DNA of 64,000 bases, taken from NCBI RefSeq assembly GCF_000426465.1, contig NZ_AUFK01000001.1:1-64000 (forward strand), in the 5' to 3' direction. The first letter of the stretch is position 1. Each line of letters opens with the position of its first letter. Position numbers and translations under genes: made by a program. The DNA comes from Epilithonimonas caeni DSM 17710 (GTDB lineage Bacteria; Bacteroidota; Bacteroidia; Flavobacteriales; Weeksellaceae). This document shows positions 1 through 8,979 of this stretch, piece after piece. The notes under the pieces were generated by a model. The model had not been told where the DNA came from. It was given only the letters and a program-made list of their open reading frames with translations, and searched no databases.

Positions 1-205
1 TGTTAAAAGTGTCCTCAAGTGTCCTCTGGCTCAATCTATCGTTGTCAAAGACGCAGAATAAAAGCAGATAGAACATTTTCCTCCCATGGAGCACTTTACT
101 ATAGTGGTCAACATTGGTGGTCGCTGATAGATGGCTTAAAAGCGCCTCGGGAATGAAATCCAGAACCTGACTAAGGGAAACTTTGTGGTCATTGAATACT
201 GACAT
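1..205 (-). mobile_element. IS4-family transposase, N-terminal part (cut by window edge)
   Basis: The reverse strand from the ATG at 205 to the window edge is open for 68 codons. It reads MSVFNDHKVSLSQVLDFIP near the start, and later HYSKVLHGRKMFYLL and NDRLSQRTLEDTF. This matches the N-terminal (DUF4372-type) region of Bacteroidetes IS4-family transposases, known from family recall. The catalytic DDE part lies outside the window, so intactness cannot be judged. The sequence TTTGATTATCAG occurs at 211-222 and again at 264-275, near the expected element end; whether it belongs to the IS terminus is unclear. Confidence 0.75.
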
Positions 206-309
206 AAATGTTTGATTATCAGTATAAATATACAAAATTTAAACGACAAAAACAAGTTAATTATTTGATTATCAGGTAATTGTAAAATTATTTTTTGCGC
301 ATATAAAAA

Positions 310-337
310 CAAAAAAGTCGGAAGAAAATCTTCCGAC
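310..337 (-). terminator. Rho-independent terminator of the sugar dehydrogenase gene
   Basis: Inverted repeat GTCGGAAG (317-324) / CTTCCGAC (330-337) with a 5-nt loop. On the reverse strand a T-run (310-316) follows it. It lies 28 bases downstream of the stop of the gene at 365. Confidence 0.8.
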
Positions 338-364
338 CATGACTACTCTAAGAGCTGCTTTTTT

Positions 365-1681
365 TTATTTCTTATTATAAGATATACGCCAGACAACGCC
401 ACTCACATCATCGGCAACAAGCAAAGAACCATCAGCGATCTGAAGCACCCCGACTGGTCGCCCATACACATCTCCCTTAGCTTCATCTGCTATAAATCCC
501 GTTAAAAATGGCTGGTAAGGCCCAGTCGCTTTACCATTTTTGAAAGGTACGTAAGCGACCTGATAACCTACTAACGAAGAACGATTCCAAGAGCCATGCT
601 GTCCAATGAATGCTCCGTTTTTATATGACTCCGGAAATTGATTTCCCGTATAAAATGTCAATCCCAACGAAGCTGTATGACTTCCAAGTGGAACATCGGG
701 AACGATCGTCCTTGCTACCAGATCAGGCTTCTCCCCTTTTCTTCTGGGATCCTCATTTTTACCGAAATAAGCATAAGGCCAACCATAGAATGCATCCTGC
801 TTTACGCTGGTCAGATAATCCGGAACCAGTTCATCCCCAAGTTCATCCCGTTCGTTCACAACAGTCCACAATTGTCCTGTAACAGGATTCCAGCTCATAC
901 CTACTGGATTTCTCAAACCTGCTGCAAAAATCTTTTCTCCACTTCCGTCCAGATTTATTTCCAGGATATTGGCTCGTCGAACTTCATTTTCCATTCCATT
1001 TTCTCCAACGTTGCTCCCTGACCCTACAGAGATATAAATTTTTGACTGGTCTTTATTGGTAATTAAATTCCTTGTCCAGTGGTTATTGTAACCTCCAGCC
1101 GGGAGACTGACGATCTTTTTTCCTGGTTCTGTTATTTTTGTTTCTCCGACCTTGTAAGGGTAAACATATAATCCATCGGTATTGGCAACATAAAACTTGT
1201 CTTTTATGATGAGCATTCCATAAGGCTGGTTCAGATTGGATAAAAATACGGATGAAGATTCCGGGATGCCGTCTTTGTCTGCATCACGATAAAGGATAAT
1301 TCTGTTGGCGGACCTGCCTCCGACCTCAGCATCACTCTTTCCACTTATATCATTTATGATCTTATCCTTAGCAGAACGCTCAGAATTGGAAAGAACTACA
1401 AATATATCTCCATTCTCTGCCTGGATCATATTCCGAGGGCTCTTAATTCCATCGGCAAATCTAGTGACAGTAAAGCCTTCCGGTGCAACTGGAGTTTTGT
1501 CTTTTGGCCATCCAATGACATTGCTGAACTTATTTTTAGCACCTTTCTCATCTGGTGCCGGCAATTTCAATGTATCGGTCTGGGTGATTGCTTCTGCATT
1601 TTCCTGCCGATCCGTTTTATTGTCATTCTGCTTGCAGCTGAAAAATAACAGCGCCGTAATTGGTAAGAGATAATTTTTCAT
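365..1681 (-). CDS. PQQ-dependent sugar (sorbosone-type) dehydrogenase lipoprotein
   Basis: A 438-aa protein predicted to be a periplasmic or outer-membrane quinoprotein oxidising a sugar or aldose-type substrate. The N-terminus has a short hydrophobic stretch ending in a lipobox (LFFSC, Cys16). From about residue 70 to the end it is a beta-propeller of the glucose/sorbosone dehydrogenase family. Visible landmarks are GFTVTRFADGIKSPRNM, NNHWTRNL, the AAGLRNPVGMSWNP blade, NERDELGDEL and the C-terminal RPVGVLQIADGSLLVADD. Length fits the family. It is a single gene with its own terminator. The substrate cannot be told from sequence, and PQQ synthesis genes are not seen here. Confidence 0.85.
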   Translation of the reverse strand: MKNYLLPITALLFFSCKQNDNKTDRQENAEAITQTDTLKLPAPDEKGAKNKFSNVIGWPKDKTPVAPEGFTVTRFADGIKSPRNMIQAENGDIFVVLSNSERSAKDKIINDISGKSDAEVGGRSANRIILYRDADKDGIPESSSVFLSNLNQPYGMLIIKDKFYVANTDGLYVYPYKVGETKITEPGKKIVSLPAGGYNNHWTRNLITNKDQSKIYISVGSGSNVGENGMENEVRRANILEINLDGSGEKIFAAGLRNPVGMSWNPVTGQLWTVVNERDELGDELVPDYLTSVKQDAFYGWPYAYFGKNEDPRRKGEKPDLVARTIVPDVPLGSHTASLGLTFYTGNQFPESYKNGAFIGQHGSWNRSSLVGYQVAYVPFKNGKATGPYQPFLTGFIADEAKGDVYGRPVGVLQIADGSLLVADDVSGVVWRISYNKK

Positions 1682-1782
1682 AAGTTTTATTTATAAAGGA
1701 TTTGATGTAAACTTAGAATTTACAAAAACTATTCCTTAGAAATAAATCTATATTACGAATCCTTAATAAACTTGTCCTCAAT

Positions 1783-3813
1783 TTAAAAATTCATCTGTAC
1801 ACCCAAGATAAAATTCCTTTTGGCCGAAGGATTATAATAACGTTGTCCAAATGCATTGATATCAAATCCTAAAACATAGTCTGTATTATAAATATTTTGG
1901 ATTTGTAAGAATAGATCCAGTTTTGTTTTATCCATTGCCAAAGGAAATCGGAGTTGGATATTCCCAATCAAATTTGATTCCGAATAAACAGAATTTGCAT
2001 CATCTAAAGGCATTCCTGAAGTATAAAAATGAGAATAATCTACTGAAAGTTTTTTGAAAAAAGTAAAATCCAACAAACTGTTTATTGTGGTTCTTGGAAC
2101 TCCGGTTAAATCATTTCCTGAAAAATTATTTTCATTTTGCTGATAATTTTTAAATTTAAAATCATAGAAACTTCCTGAAAATCTGAATTTGAAATTGCTG
2201 AAAAAATCATTTTTGAGGTTGAAGTTTTTAGATTCAAATAAAATCTCAAGGCCTTTCTGTACCGTTTCTCCAGCATTGACAAAGTACTCCTGCCCTGCAT
2301 CGTTTTGACGTCTGACTATCGCATCCTTCATACGAAAATCAAAATAAGACGCTTCAACAAAAAGGATATTACGCCATTGTTTTCTAATACCTACTTCTTT
2401 ATTCCAACCGGACTCCGGGTTCAATGCATTATTAAATTCTTGATCGGAAGCACGGATCTCTTCGTTAGTGGGCGCCGAATTTCCTTTACCCAATTTGGCA
2501 CGAACAGAAAATCCATCTCCAAATAAATAATTTACACCAAAATTAGGAAGCCATTGGTTTTTAAAGCTTACTGACCCTTTTTCATTTATTGGATAGTATC
2601 TCGAATAATCAAACGAATTTGAATTAAGACTAATAGAAATATCCGTAAACAATTGTTCTGCAATATTTAAACTTTGCGATAAAAAATAAAACCCTGACGT
2701 ATTTTTAATCTGATCAAAGTTTTGAGGATCACCTTTAATTCCTCTGTTGTTATCATAATTTCTGATATCAATATCATTAACACCTCCTTCAAAACCCAAG
2801 CGATAAGATAATGACACTTTATCCCATATTTTTTTATAATTAAAATGAGTTCTCAGAGCAAAATTGCCCTCATAGCGATTTTCATAGTTGGTAATGAATG
2901 GATTCTTAAAGTCGACATAAGACCCCTGAACCATTATGAAATGTGAAAAATCTGGAGTGAAGTCAAAATCATTGGATAGTCCAGCCAATACCATTTTATT
3001 ACGAATACCAGCATCCTGCTCTTTAGCTCCAGGTGTCGTTGCCGTAGCTGGTCTTGCCTGCTTAGGGTTTTGTTGCATCTGCCCCAATGTCAGCCCGCCC
3101 GGCGTTTGATAATCCAAATCGGAGTACATCAACATTGCTTTTGCAATACCCTGATCAGAATACCGGAAGTTATCTTTGATAAAAATCTGCCTTCTCTTCA
3201 TCCGAGACTGCTCACGGTATGAGTCTGTCTGATAATGATTTTGGAATACTTCAAAAAAATGTTTCCCAAAAGTTTTTGAAAAGTTAAGGCTCCCGCTGAA
3301 TGTTCCATAACTTCCTATCGAAAGATCAGCTTTTATCTCATCCTGATTTCTCGTTTTTAAAATCACCGTACCACCAGTAACTGAACCATAATCACCACTT
3401 TCCGGACCTTTGAATAATTCTATCCTATCAATTAATAGTGGTGAAATGACATTAAAATAAGTATTCCCCGAAGCATCAGAGAGTATAAAATCGTCTAAAT
3501 AAACTTTGACATTCCTGACCCCAAATGGCGAGCGCAATGTGCTTCCCCTAAGCGATAGCCTGTAACTTCCCGGTGAGCGCTCTTCCATTCTTACTCCTGC
3601 TATCTGATTCAAAGATTCCAATAATCTTTCTGGTGAATTTTGCAGAAGTAAATCTTTTGAAACAATGCCCACTGATTTCGTAGAAGAAATAAAATCACTT
3701 GGTTTTTTATATGCATCAATATGGACTTCGGAAATCAGGTTGGTGGAGTCTTTTTGTTGAGAGAAAGCCCAGCCACAAATAATAATAGAAATGAAGGGAT
3801 ACAATTTTGCCAT
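1783..3813 (-). CDS. TonB-dependent outer-membrane receptor
   Basis: A 676-aa protein with a signal peptide (about 19 residues, ending WAFSQ). A plug domain spans roughly residues 45-160 (SPERLLESLNQIAGVRMEE, LSLRGSTLR, IDRIELFKGPESG, GSVTGGTVILKT). A 22-strand-type beta-barrel follows, with the terminal aromatic residue F676 expected for barrel insertion. There is no N-terminal carboxypeptidase-like extension and no adjacent SusD, so it is more likely a receptor for a metal chelate or small molecule than a glycan importer; this is inference. It lies 101 bp upstream of the sugar dehydrogenase on the same strand, and the two may be co-transcribed. Confidence 0.88.
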   Translation of the reverse strand: MAKLYPFISIIICGWAFSQQKDSTNLISEVHIDAYKKPSDFISSTKSVGIVSKDLLLQNSPERLLESLNQIAGVRMEERSPGSYRLSLRGSTLRSPFGVRNVKVYLDDFILSDASGNTYFNVISPLLIDRIELFKGPESGDYGSVTGGTVILKTRNQDEIKADLSIGSYGTFSGSLNFSKTFGKHFFEVFQNHYQTDSYREQSRMKRRQIFIKDNFRYSDQGIAKAMLMYSDLDYQTPGGLTLGQMQQNPKQARPATATTPGAKEQDAGIRNKMVLAGLSNDFDFTPDFSHFIMVQGSYVDFKNPFITNYENRYEGNFALRTHFNYKKIWDKVSLSYRLGFEGGVNDIDIRNYDNNRGIKGDPQNFDQIKNTSGFYFLSQSLNIAEQLFTDISISLNSNSFDYSRYYPINEKGSVSFKNQWLPNFGVNYLFGDGFSVRAKLGKGNSAPTNEEIRASDQEFNNALNPESGWNKEVGIRKQWRNILFVEASYFDFRMKDAIVRRQNDAGQEYFVNAGETVQKGLEILFESKNFNLKNDFFSNFKFRFSGSFYDFKFKNYQQNENNFSGNDLTGVPRTTINSLLDFTFFKKLSVDYSHFYTSGMPLDDANSVYSESNLIGNIQLRFPLAMDKTKLDLFLQIQNIYNTDYVLGFDINAFGQRYYNPSAKRNFILGVQMNF

Positions 3814-4104
3814 TTTTTAACAATACAAAAACTGTACTTTTTTGTTAGCTTTTCTTATTTAATTTCTAGAACATATTGAGTTATATATAAAAGCTTTATT
3901 TTTTTAGACTCTATAATGGGTAGATATTAAGAACAATCACAAAAGAATACCACACAAATTAAGGCAATCGGCAATCAATAAATTTTGACGGGAGAATATC
4001 GATTCCACTAAGCCGAAGCTATAAGAGAATTCGAAGAACTTTACAAAGAATACTTTTGTCAAAACCATTTTCTATATAATTTCATCATTTATTGCTACTT
4101 TGTA
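3814..4104. other. Intergenic region with no supported gene
   Basis: An AT-rich divergent region between the receptor and the serine hydrolase genes. An ATG-less open stretch at 4015-4128 could encode AIREFEELYKEYF, faintly like a sigma-factor N-terminus, but it is too short and start-less to call a gene. Confidence 0.5.
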
Positions 4105-4136
4105 TTGCATAGTATTAATAAATAAATATATCTTTG
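4105..4136 (+). promoter_or_regulatory. Bacteroidetes-type promoter of the first serine hydrolase gene
   Basis: TTG at 4105-4107, a 21-bp spacer, then TATCTTTG at 4129-4136. This matches the TTG-N17-23-TAnnTTTG consensus of Flavobacteriia. The start codon follows 17 bases later. Confidence 0.75.
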
Positions 4137-4153
4137 CATAAAATCACACCATT

Positions 4154-5224
4154 ATGCAAAGACTATTTTTATTATGTTTTATTGTTTTGTTTTCAGTAAG
4201 ATCCAATGCCCAGGAGCTGAATCGAAAAATTGACAGTCTCATCCGATCTGAATTCAAGGAGACCAATGGACCGGGCGGTGTTTTCCTTATCGCAAAAAAA
4301 GGTAAACCTATTTATGAAAAAGCTTTCGGAATGGGCAATCTTGAATTGGATTCAAAACTGAATACAGGCAGTGTATTTCAAATCGGTTCTATGACCAAAC
4401 AGTTCACGGCAATTGTCATTCTGATGTTGGAAGAACAAGGAAAATTAAAAGTAGATGATCCCGTTTCCAAATATATCCCTTCTTATCCCAACGGTGATAA
4501 GATCACTATTCATCATCTTTTGACCCATACTTCCGGTATAAGGGATTTTACAAAAATGAAAACCTTGCAGGACATTGCTCAAAAAGAAATGACACCGCAA
4601 CAGATGGTCGATTTCTTTAAAAATGAGCCTGCAGATTTTGCTCCGGGAGAAAAATTCGAATATAACAATTCAGGATATGTAATCCTAGGTTATATCATTG
4701 AGCTGGCATCTGGAGAAAAATACGAAGACCTTATCAAGAAGAACATATTTGACAAAGCCGGAATGGCGAATTCTTATTATGCCAGTGATAGAAAGATCAT
4801 CAAGAACAGGGCATTTGGTTACCACAAAAAAAGTTCGGGCTACGTTAATAAAACGATCATCAGTTTCAGTGTTCCTTTTTCTTCAGGTTCATTGATGTCA
4901 ACTTTGGACGATATGCTCAAATGGCAGAATGCCTTAAATCAAAACCTATTATTAAGTCCGAAAGAAAAGGCTAAAGCTTTTACCAAGTACAAGCTTAATA
5001 ACGGTCAGGAAATAGAATATGGCTATGGATGGCACCTGAAAAACATCAACGGAACTCCGACCCGTGAGCACGGCGGCAGTATTTTCGGATTCAAATCTAT
5101 GGCGGTTTATATCCCGAGTGAGGATATTTATGTATTGGGATTCAGCAATTGTGACTGCAACTCTCCTACCCAACTTGTAAAGGATATGAGTAAAATGGTT
5201 CTTGAAGACCTTAAAACTAAATAA
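4154..5224 (+). CDS. Secreted class C beta-lactamase-like serine hydrolase
   Basis: A 356-aa protein with a signal peptide ending SNAQ at residue 20, so exported. Beta-lactamase/penicillin-binding fold (PF00144 type). The active-site motifs are in order: S79-M-T-K82 (SxxK nucleophile), Y170-N-N172 (YxN) and H306-G-G308 (in place of KTG). These features fit esterases, D-aminopeptidases or peptidoglycan-related hydrolases as well as true AmpC, so the substrate is unknown and resistance should not be assumed. A strong promoter precedes it. The neighbouring gene 72 bp downstream is a divergent member of the same superfamily, suggesting an old duplication. Confidence 0.85.
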   Translation: MQRLFLLCFIVLFSVRSNAQELNRKIDSLIRSEFKETNGPGGVFLIAKKGKPIYEKAFGMGNLELDSKLNTGSVFQIGSMTKQFTAIVILMLEEQGKLKVDDPVSKYIPSYPNGDKITIHHLLTHTSGIRDFTKMKTLQDIAQKEMTPQQMVDFFKNEPADFAPGEKFEYNNSGYVILGYIIELASGEKYEDLIKKNIFDKAGMANSYYASDRKIIKNRAFGYHKKSSGYVNKTIISFSVPFSSGSLMSTLDDMLKWQNALNQNLLLSPKEKAKAFTKYKLNNGQEIEYGYGWHLKNINGTPTREHGGSIFGFKSMAVYIPSEDIYVLGFSNCDCNSPTQLVKDMSKMVLEDLKTK

Positions 5225-5296
5225 ATCCATCTTACATTATTCAAATTTTAAAATGGTTCTCATCTTAATCGCACAAAATCCAAAAACATATCTATT

Positions 5297-6502
5297 ATGA
5301 AAAATCTTAAGACAAATTATTCATTTATCTGTTTTCTTTTCATCATATTTTGTATCCAAAATATGGTGGCACAAACTAAAGTCAATATCAAAAATGATAA
5401 AAAGAACTCGATTGACAGCCTTATCGAAAAGAAAATGGACCAGACAGGAATCGTTGGGATCGGAGCTGCCATTATCATAGACAAAAAACTGGCTTGGAAA
5501 AAAGGATACGGCTTTGCAGACAGAGAAAACAAAATTCCTTTTTCACCTAGAACCATTATGAATATTGCCTCCGTAAGCAAAACTTTCACGGGATTCTGCA
5601 TTATGAAGGCAGTAGAGGAAGGAAAGGTCGATCTGGATGAAGACATCAACCATTATTTGCCTTTCAAAATTATCAATCCTAATTTTCCGGATGAAAAAAT
5701 TACCTTGAGACATTTGGCCACCCATACTTCCGGCTTGGCAGATCGTTATCCTTTTTATACGGATAGTACTTATTTTTATAACGGTCAGAGGCCTGAACCT
5801 CTCGGTGATTTTTTAAAAAACTATTTTGTAAAAGGCAGTAAACATTATGATAAGAATAATTTTCTAAATTCCAGACCAGGCACAAATCGCGACTACTCCA
5901 ATATAGGAGCAGGTCTTGCAGGCTATATCATTGAGCTGAGAACCGGTAAAAAACTCGATGAGTACAGTAAAAAGTATATTTTCAAGCCTTTGAAGATGAA
6001 AAATTCAGGTTGGAATCTATCTGAGATCAACTTAAAAAAACACTCCAAAGCTTATCAAAAGGAAGACGGTAAAATAAAGTCAATACCACTTTATGAAGGC
6101 ATAACTTATCCAGATGGCGGCGTGCGGACTTCTGTAGATGAACTTTCAAGATTTTTCATCACCCTGCTGGATGATGGAAAATACAATAACACAAGATTAT
6201 TGAAAAAAGAACTGGCAAAAGAGATGGTCCGCTTTCAGTTCACGGAATCCAATAAGCCTGAAAATGTCAAACCGGATAAGCTTAATTCAGGAATTTTCTG
6301 GGCAACAAAAATGGGCGGCAAAAGGATTGGGCATAATGGTTCTGATGCAGGCGTAAGGACATTCATGCTTTCCGATTTAAACAAAGAAATAGCCGTCATT
6401 GTATTTTTCAATACTTCATTAAGTGAAGCCGATGAAAATAAATTCTTCGAGGTCTATGAGGATCTTTACAACTATGCTTCAGAACTAAAGATCAAAAAAT
6501 AG
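5297..6502 (+). CDS. Secreted beta-lactamase-superfamily serine hydrolase
   Basis: A 401-aa protein with a signal peptide ending NMVAQ (residue 26). The serine-hydrolase motifs are S92-V-S-K95, Y200-S-N202 and H346-N-G348. The HNG third motif differs from the HGG of the upstream paralogue. The C-terminal region is short, with no added lipocalin or membrane domain. It lies on the same strand 72 bp after the first hydrolase; no separate promoter or terminator is obvious in the gap, so co-transcription is plausible. The substrate is unknown; peptide or ester hydrolysis in the periplasm is the family-level expectation. Confidence 0.85.
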   Translation: MKNLKTNYSFICFLFIIFCIQNMVAQTKVNIKNDKKNSIDSLIEKKMDQTGIVGIGAAIIIDKKLAWKKGYGFADRENKIPFSPRTIMNIASVSKTFTGFCIMKAVEEGKVDLDEDINHYLPFKIINPNFPDEKITLRHLATHTSGLADRYPFYTDSTYFYNGQRPEPLGDFLKNYFVKGSKHYDKNNFLNSRPGTNRDYSNIGAGLAGYIIELRTGKKLDEYSKKYIFKPLKMKNSGWNLSEINLKKHSKAYQKEDGKIKSIPLYEGITYPDGGVRTSVDELSRFFITLLDDGKYNNTRLLKKELAKEMVRFQFTESNKPENVKPDKLNSGIFWATKMGGKRIGHNGSDAGVRTFMLSDLNKEIAVIVFFNTSLSEADENKFFEVYEDLYNYASELKIKK

Positions 6503-6580
6503 CACATACAGACCGGAAAATCGAGAGGTATTATCATATATATTTAGGATGAATATTTAATAATAGCTGCAAGTTCAATA

Positions 6581-7258
6581 TCAATCTTTAAATGGATATT
6601 CATCATATACCCTGTTGATGAGCTCATCAGAATGAATATTTCTTGAAAAAATAGGATAATGAAAACGATCCAGTTTGTTGAGAATACGGATCAGATCCAT
6701 TTTTTCCTTATGGTCAAGATCTCCCGAAACAATATTGGTAGCCTGGCGAATTTTATCCATTTGTTTTTCCAAGGCCGACAATCCTCTTTCAGAAATACGT
6801 ATCAATTTACTACGTTTATCCAAATCTGAATTTGTCTGTTCAATAAATCCCTGTCGTAAGAGCCTAGCAATGATAAGCATACCGACAGGTTTATCATGGA
6901 TATTCCTTTTGATAAGTGCCATTTTGCTCATTTCACCAAAAGCCTTTAGATTGATCAGATAAATAAAATCTTCCTGAGTGGAAAATTCAGAATCCGAGAT
7001 CGCAGACTTTGAATACGTTTTTGCATATCGGTTCAGATGGACTAGTAAAGTACTTATAGCGCTTTCCGGAGATCTTCCATTCTCTTTGCCTTCCCAATAA
7101 GGATCTTCATCAGCAATTTCATGTTCTTTTCTATACTGCTTACACACCCAGGACCTAAAATCGTCAATAGTTGATGGATAGTGCCCCTGAACTGTTTTGT
7201 TATCCGACTCAAATTTTTCAAGAAGCGTCAGACAATCTTTGATAAGTGAGAAATTCAT
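6581..7258 (-). CDS. MarR-family regulator (3' end of carotenoid locus)
   Basis: A 225-aa protein with a winged-helix DNA-binding domain at about residues 100-175 (EMSKMALIKRNIHDKPVGM, LRQGFIEQTNSDLDKRSKLI, ISERGLSALEK). The N-terminal extension of about 95 residues is longer than usual for MarR. The ATG at 7258 was chosen over the upstream TTG because the paralogue at 12010 also begins MNF. The two proteins align throughout (GRSPESAISTLLV against GRSSESVINTLLV). It has its own TATATTTG promoter element just upstream, so it can be expressed separately from the crt genes. It probably controls carotenoid synthesis or its own transcription; the ligand is unknown. Confidence 0.8.
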   Translation of the reverse strand: MNFSLIKDCLTLLEKFESDNKTVQGHYPSTIDDFRSWVCKQYRKEHEIADEDPYWEGKENGRSPESAISTLLVHLNRYAKTYSKSAISDSEFSTQEDFIYLINLKAFGEMSKMALIKRNIHDKPVGMLIIARLLRQGFIEQTNSDLDKRSKLIRISERGLSALEKQMDKIRQATNIVSGDLDHKEKMDLIRILNKLDRFHYPIFSRNIHSDELINRVYDEYPFKD

Positions 7259-7270
7259 TTTATTCAAATA

Positions 7271-7284
7271 GTATACAAATATAC
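7271..7284 (-). promoter_or_regulatory. -7 element overlapped by a palindrome (MarR gene promoter)
   Basis: GTATA-CAAA-TATAC is a perfect 5-bp inverted repeat overlapping the reverse-strand -7 element TATATTTG (7276-7283), 17 bases from the ATG. The 11-bp core TACAAATATAC also occurs at the same place before the first MarR gene (about 12027-12037), suggesting shared autoregulation. Confidence 0.55.
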
Positions 7285-7333
7285 CTAATTCACCGAGAAT
7301 TTAAATTTTGCCGACAAATAAATAATCCGATAA

Positions 7334-8023
7334 TCATCTATCGTCTGTTTTAGTTATTATTTTAAAAAAATAAATATTCAATAGAAACTGGGTATAACCA
7401 TAAACAGCATCTTCAACAGGAATAGTGATCATCCGAATCCCTAAAATTTCCTCAGGATCATAATTAACGACCGGCGATGGAATTACTGAACCTGTAAGAA
7501 TCCCATTTACCGCAAAAAAACCCGGCATCAAAACCAGATAGGCAAAACTTGCCTTTCCTATCCATTCTTTTTTAGCAATAAAATGCAGATAACAAAGTAT
7601 GAACACAGTGACAGCGACCGTAAGCAGAGTATATATCTTGTTATAATAAAGAAGTCCTATGACACTGAGGATAATAACAGATGTAAATACAATAAGATTA
7701 TTAAAAGCAGCAGCCCAGTCCAGATCAAAAAATCTCTCCAGACAATAATAAGTAAATACACAGGCAAAAGGAATGCAATAAAAAAACATAAATTCTTCAA
7801 TGGGAAGTCCCGCTACTTTAAAACCTAAAGTATAATCAAGGTCAAACCACCATACCCCGATTCCTGTGAACCAAATATCCCATATAATAAAAGGAATGGC
7901 CACGATGGTAGAGGAAATCAAAAATTTTCCAAAAAGCTTGTTGAACTGTATCCTGCTGTCAAAAGAAGCCAAAAAACAGATAATGACAGTAAAAAAATTT
8001 ATCAGTATGTAAGTATAGGCCAT
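7334..8023 (-). CDS. crtY: Lycopene beta-cyclase (CrtYc-Yd/CarR type)
   Basis: A 229-aa integral membrane protein that cyclises lycopene to beta-carotene. It consists of two homologous lycopene-cyclase domains of three or more membrane segments each. The paired signatures are LPIEEFMFF (P74-E77) and IPVEDAVYG (P202-D205), which mark the fused heterodimeric-type cyclase of actinobacteria and Bacteroidetes rather than the FAD-dependent CrtY or CrtL. The ATG at 8023 shares one base with the crtZ stop (TGATG), indicating translational coupling; the GTG three bases upstream is less likely. It is the last biosynthetic gene of the operon. Confidence 0.9.
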   Translation of the reverse strand: MAYTYILINFFTVIICFLASFDSRIQFNKLFGKFLISSTIVAIPFIIWDIWFTGIGVWWFDLDYTLGFKVAGLPIEEFMFFYCIPFACVFTYYCLERFFDLDWAAAFNNLIVFTSVIILSVIGLLYYNKIYTLLTVAVTVFILCYLHFIAKKEWIGKASFAYLVLMPGFFAVNGILTGSVIPSPVVNYDPEEILGIRMITIPVEDAVYGYTQFLLNIYFFKIITKTDDR

Positions 8024-8475
8024 CACTTTTTATTGAAATACATTTTGAAATATTTAACCGGCACCCACAAAAAACCAAAACACTCCCCTTCTTCCTTCCC
8101 CAGATGTTTATGATGCTGTTTATGCGCACGTCTTATAGCAAGAAAATAGGGATTTTTTGTTTTGCTAAATATCTTTGCCCTCTGATGGATAAAAATATCA
8201 TGTACAAAGAAATATGCCATTCCGTAAAGACTGATACCCAGCCCGATAAAAAACCAATAACTGAAATCCTGTTTTACCCCAAAATATAATAATGCGATAG
8301 CAGGGCTCGCAAAAATGAAGAAAAACAGATCGTTCCGCTCAAGTTTACCGTCATTGCTATGATCATGATGGTCCCGATGCAGAACCCACAGGAAACCATG
8401 CATAATATACCGGTGAATCAGCCATGTAACTGCTTCCATAGAAATAAAAACGCACAAAACAATCAGAAGGTTCAT
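8023..8475 (-). CDS. crtZ: Beta-carotene 3-hydroxylase
   Basis: A 150-aa membrane di-iron hydroxylase converting beta-carotene to zeaxanthin through cryptoxanthin. Histidine clusters of the fatty-acid hydroxylase superfamily are complete: H21-RYIM-H26, H33-RD-H36-H37, H92-DIFI-H97 and H118-KQ-H121-H122. The ATG at 8475, one base after the preceding stop, was chosen; a longer reading frame to 8529 would overlap the SRPBCC gene by 53 bases and adds residues not expected in this family. Its stop overlaps the start of the cyclase gene. Confidence 0.92.
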   Translation of the reverse strand: MNLLIVLCVFISMEAVTWLIHRYIMHGFLWVLHRDHHDHSNDGKLERNDLFFFIFASPAIALLYFGVKQDFSYWFFIGLGISLYGMAYFFVHDIFIHQRAKIFSKTKNPYFLAIRRAHKQHHKHLGKEEGECFGFLWVPVKYFKMYFNKK

Positions 8476-8476
8476 C

Positions 8477-8944
8477 TTAATTAGGTTTTCTGTTAAAAAG
8501 ATCGTCCAAAACCCTGTATCGAAAATCAAAGATACTTTTCAGTTTATTTTTTACAAACAGCTGATGAGCAATATTTCCTAAAATCCCGAAAGGAAGCTCA
8601 TAATCTACAGTATCTTTTATAAGCACACCTTTATCATTTGGAATGAATTCATGAAAATGGTTCCAATACTTATATGGGCCTTTTTTTTGAAAGTCGGTAA
8701 AACTTTTATATTCTTCCACTTGTGTGATAATGGTTTTCCAGCCCATTGGAATTCCCAATATAGGAGAAACAGTATAATCTATTTCCATTCCTTCAAAAAT
8801 AGGTTTATCCTCAACATCTGACAGAACCACAAAATTCATATCAGAAGGAGTTATCCTGGATAGATTATGAGGGGATGAAAAGAACTTCCATGCCGATTCA
8901 ATACTGCAATCCAGTTGTTGTTCTCTATATAATTTGTACATCAT
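8477..8944 (-). CDS. SRPBCC (START-like) protein of the carotenoid operon
   Basis: A 155-aa single-domain protein of the START/polyketide-cyclase-like SRPBCC superfamily, often annotated as a cell-division-inhibitor-like protein. Conserved points include the N-terminal strand and helix (SIESAWKFFSSPHNLSRITP), MGWKTIITQVEEYKSFTDFQ and the C-terminal helix LKSIFDFRYRVLDDLF. The fold forms a hydrophobic ligand pocket. Lying between crtB and crtZ with tight spacing, it may bind a carotenoid or isoprenoid intermediate or help deliver substrate in the membrane. This role is inferred from position; no catalytic residues are identifiable. Confidence 0.75.
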   Translation of the reverse strand: MMYKLYREQQLDCSIESAWKFFSSPHNLSRITPSDMNFVVLSDVEDKPIFEGMEIDYTVSPILGIPMGWKTIITQVEEYKSFTDFQKKGPYKYWNHFHEFIPNDKGVLIKDTVDYELPFGILGNIAHQLFVKNKLKSIFDFRYRVLDDLFNRKPN

Positions 8945-8979
8945 TTACTTTTAATTTTAATTTCTATAACAGCCGATCA

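Noticed and set aside
4015-4128. Open stretch AIREFEELYKEYF resembling the N-terminus of a sigma factor
   Set aside because: No start codon, only about 37 codons, and no continuing sigma region; similarity could be chance.
4154-6502. Reading the two SxxK proteins as AmpC-type beta-lactamases
   Set aside because: Motifs fit the broad serine-hydrolase family; the third motif is HGG/HNG rather than KTG, and no ampR or resistance context is present.
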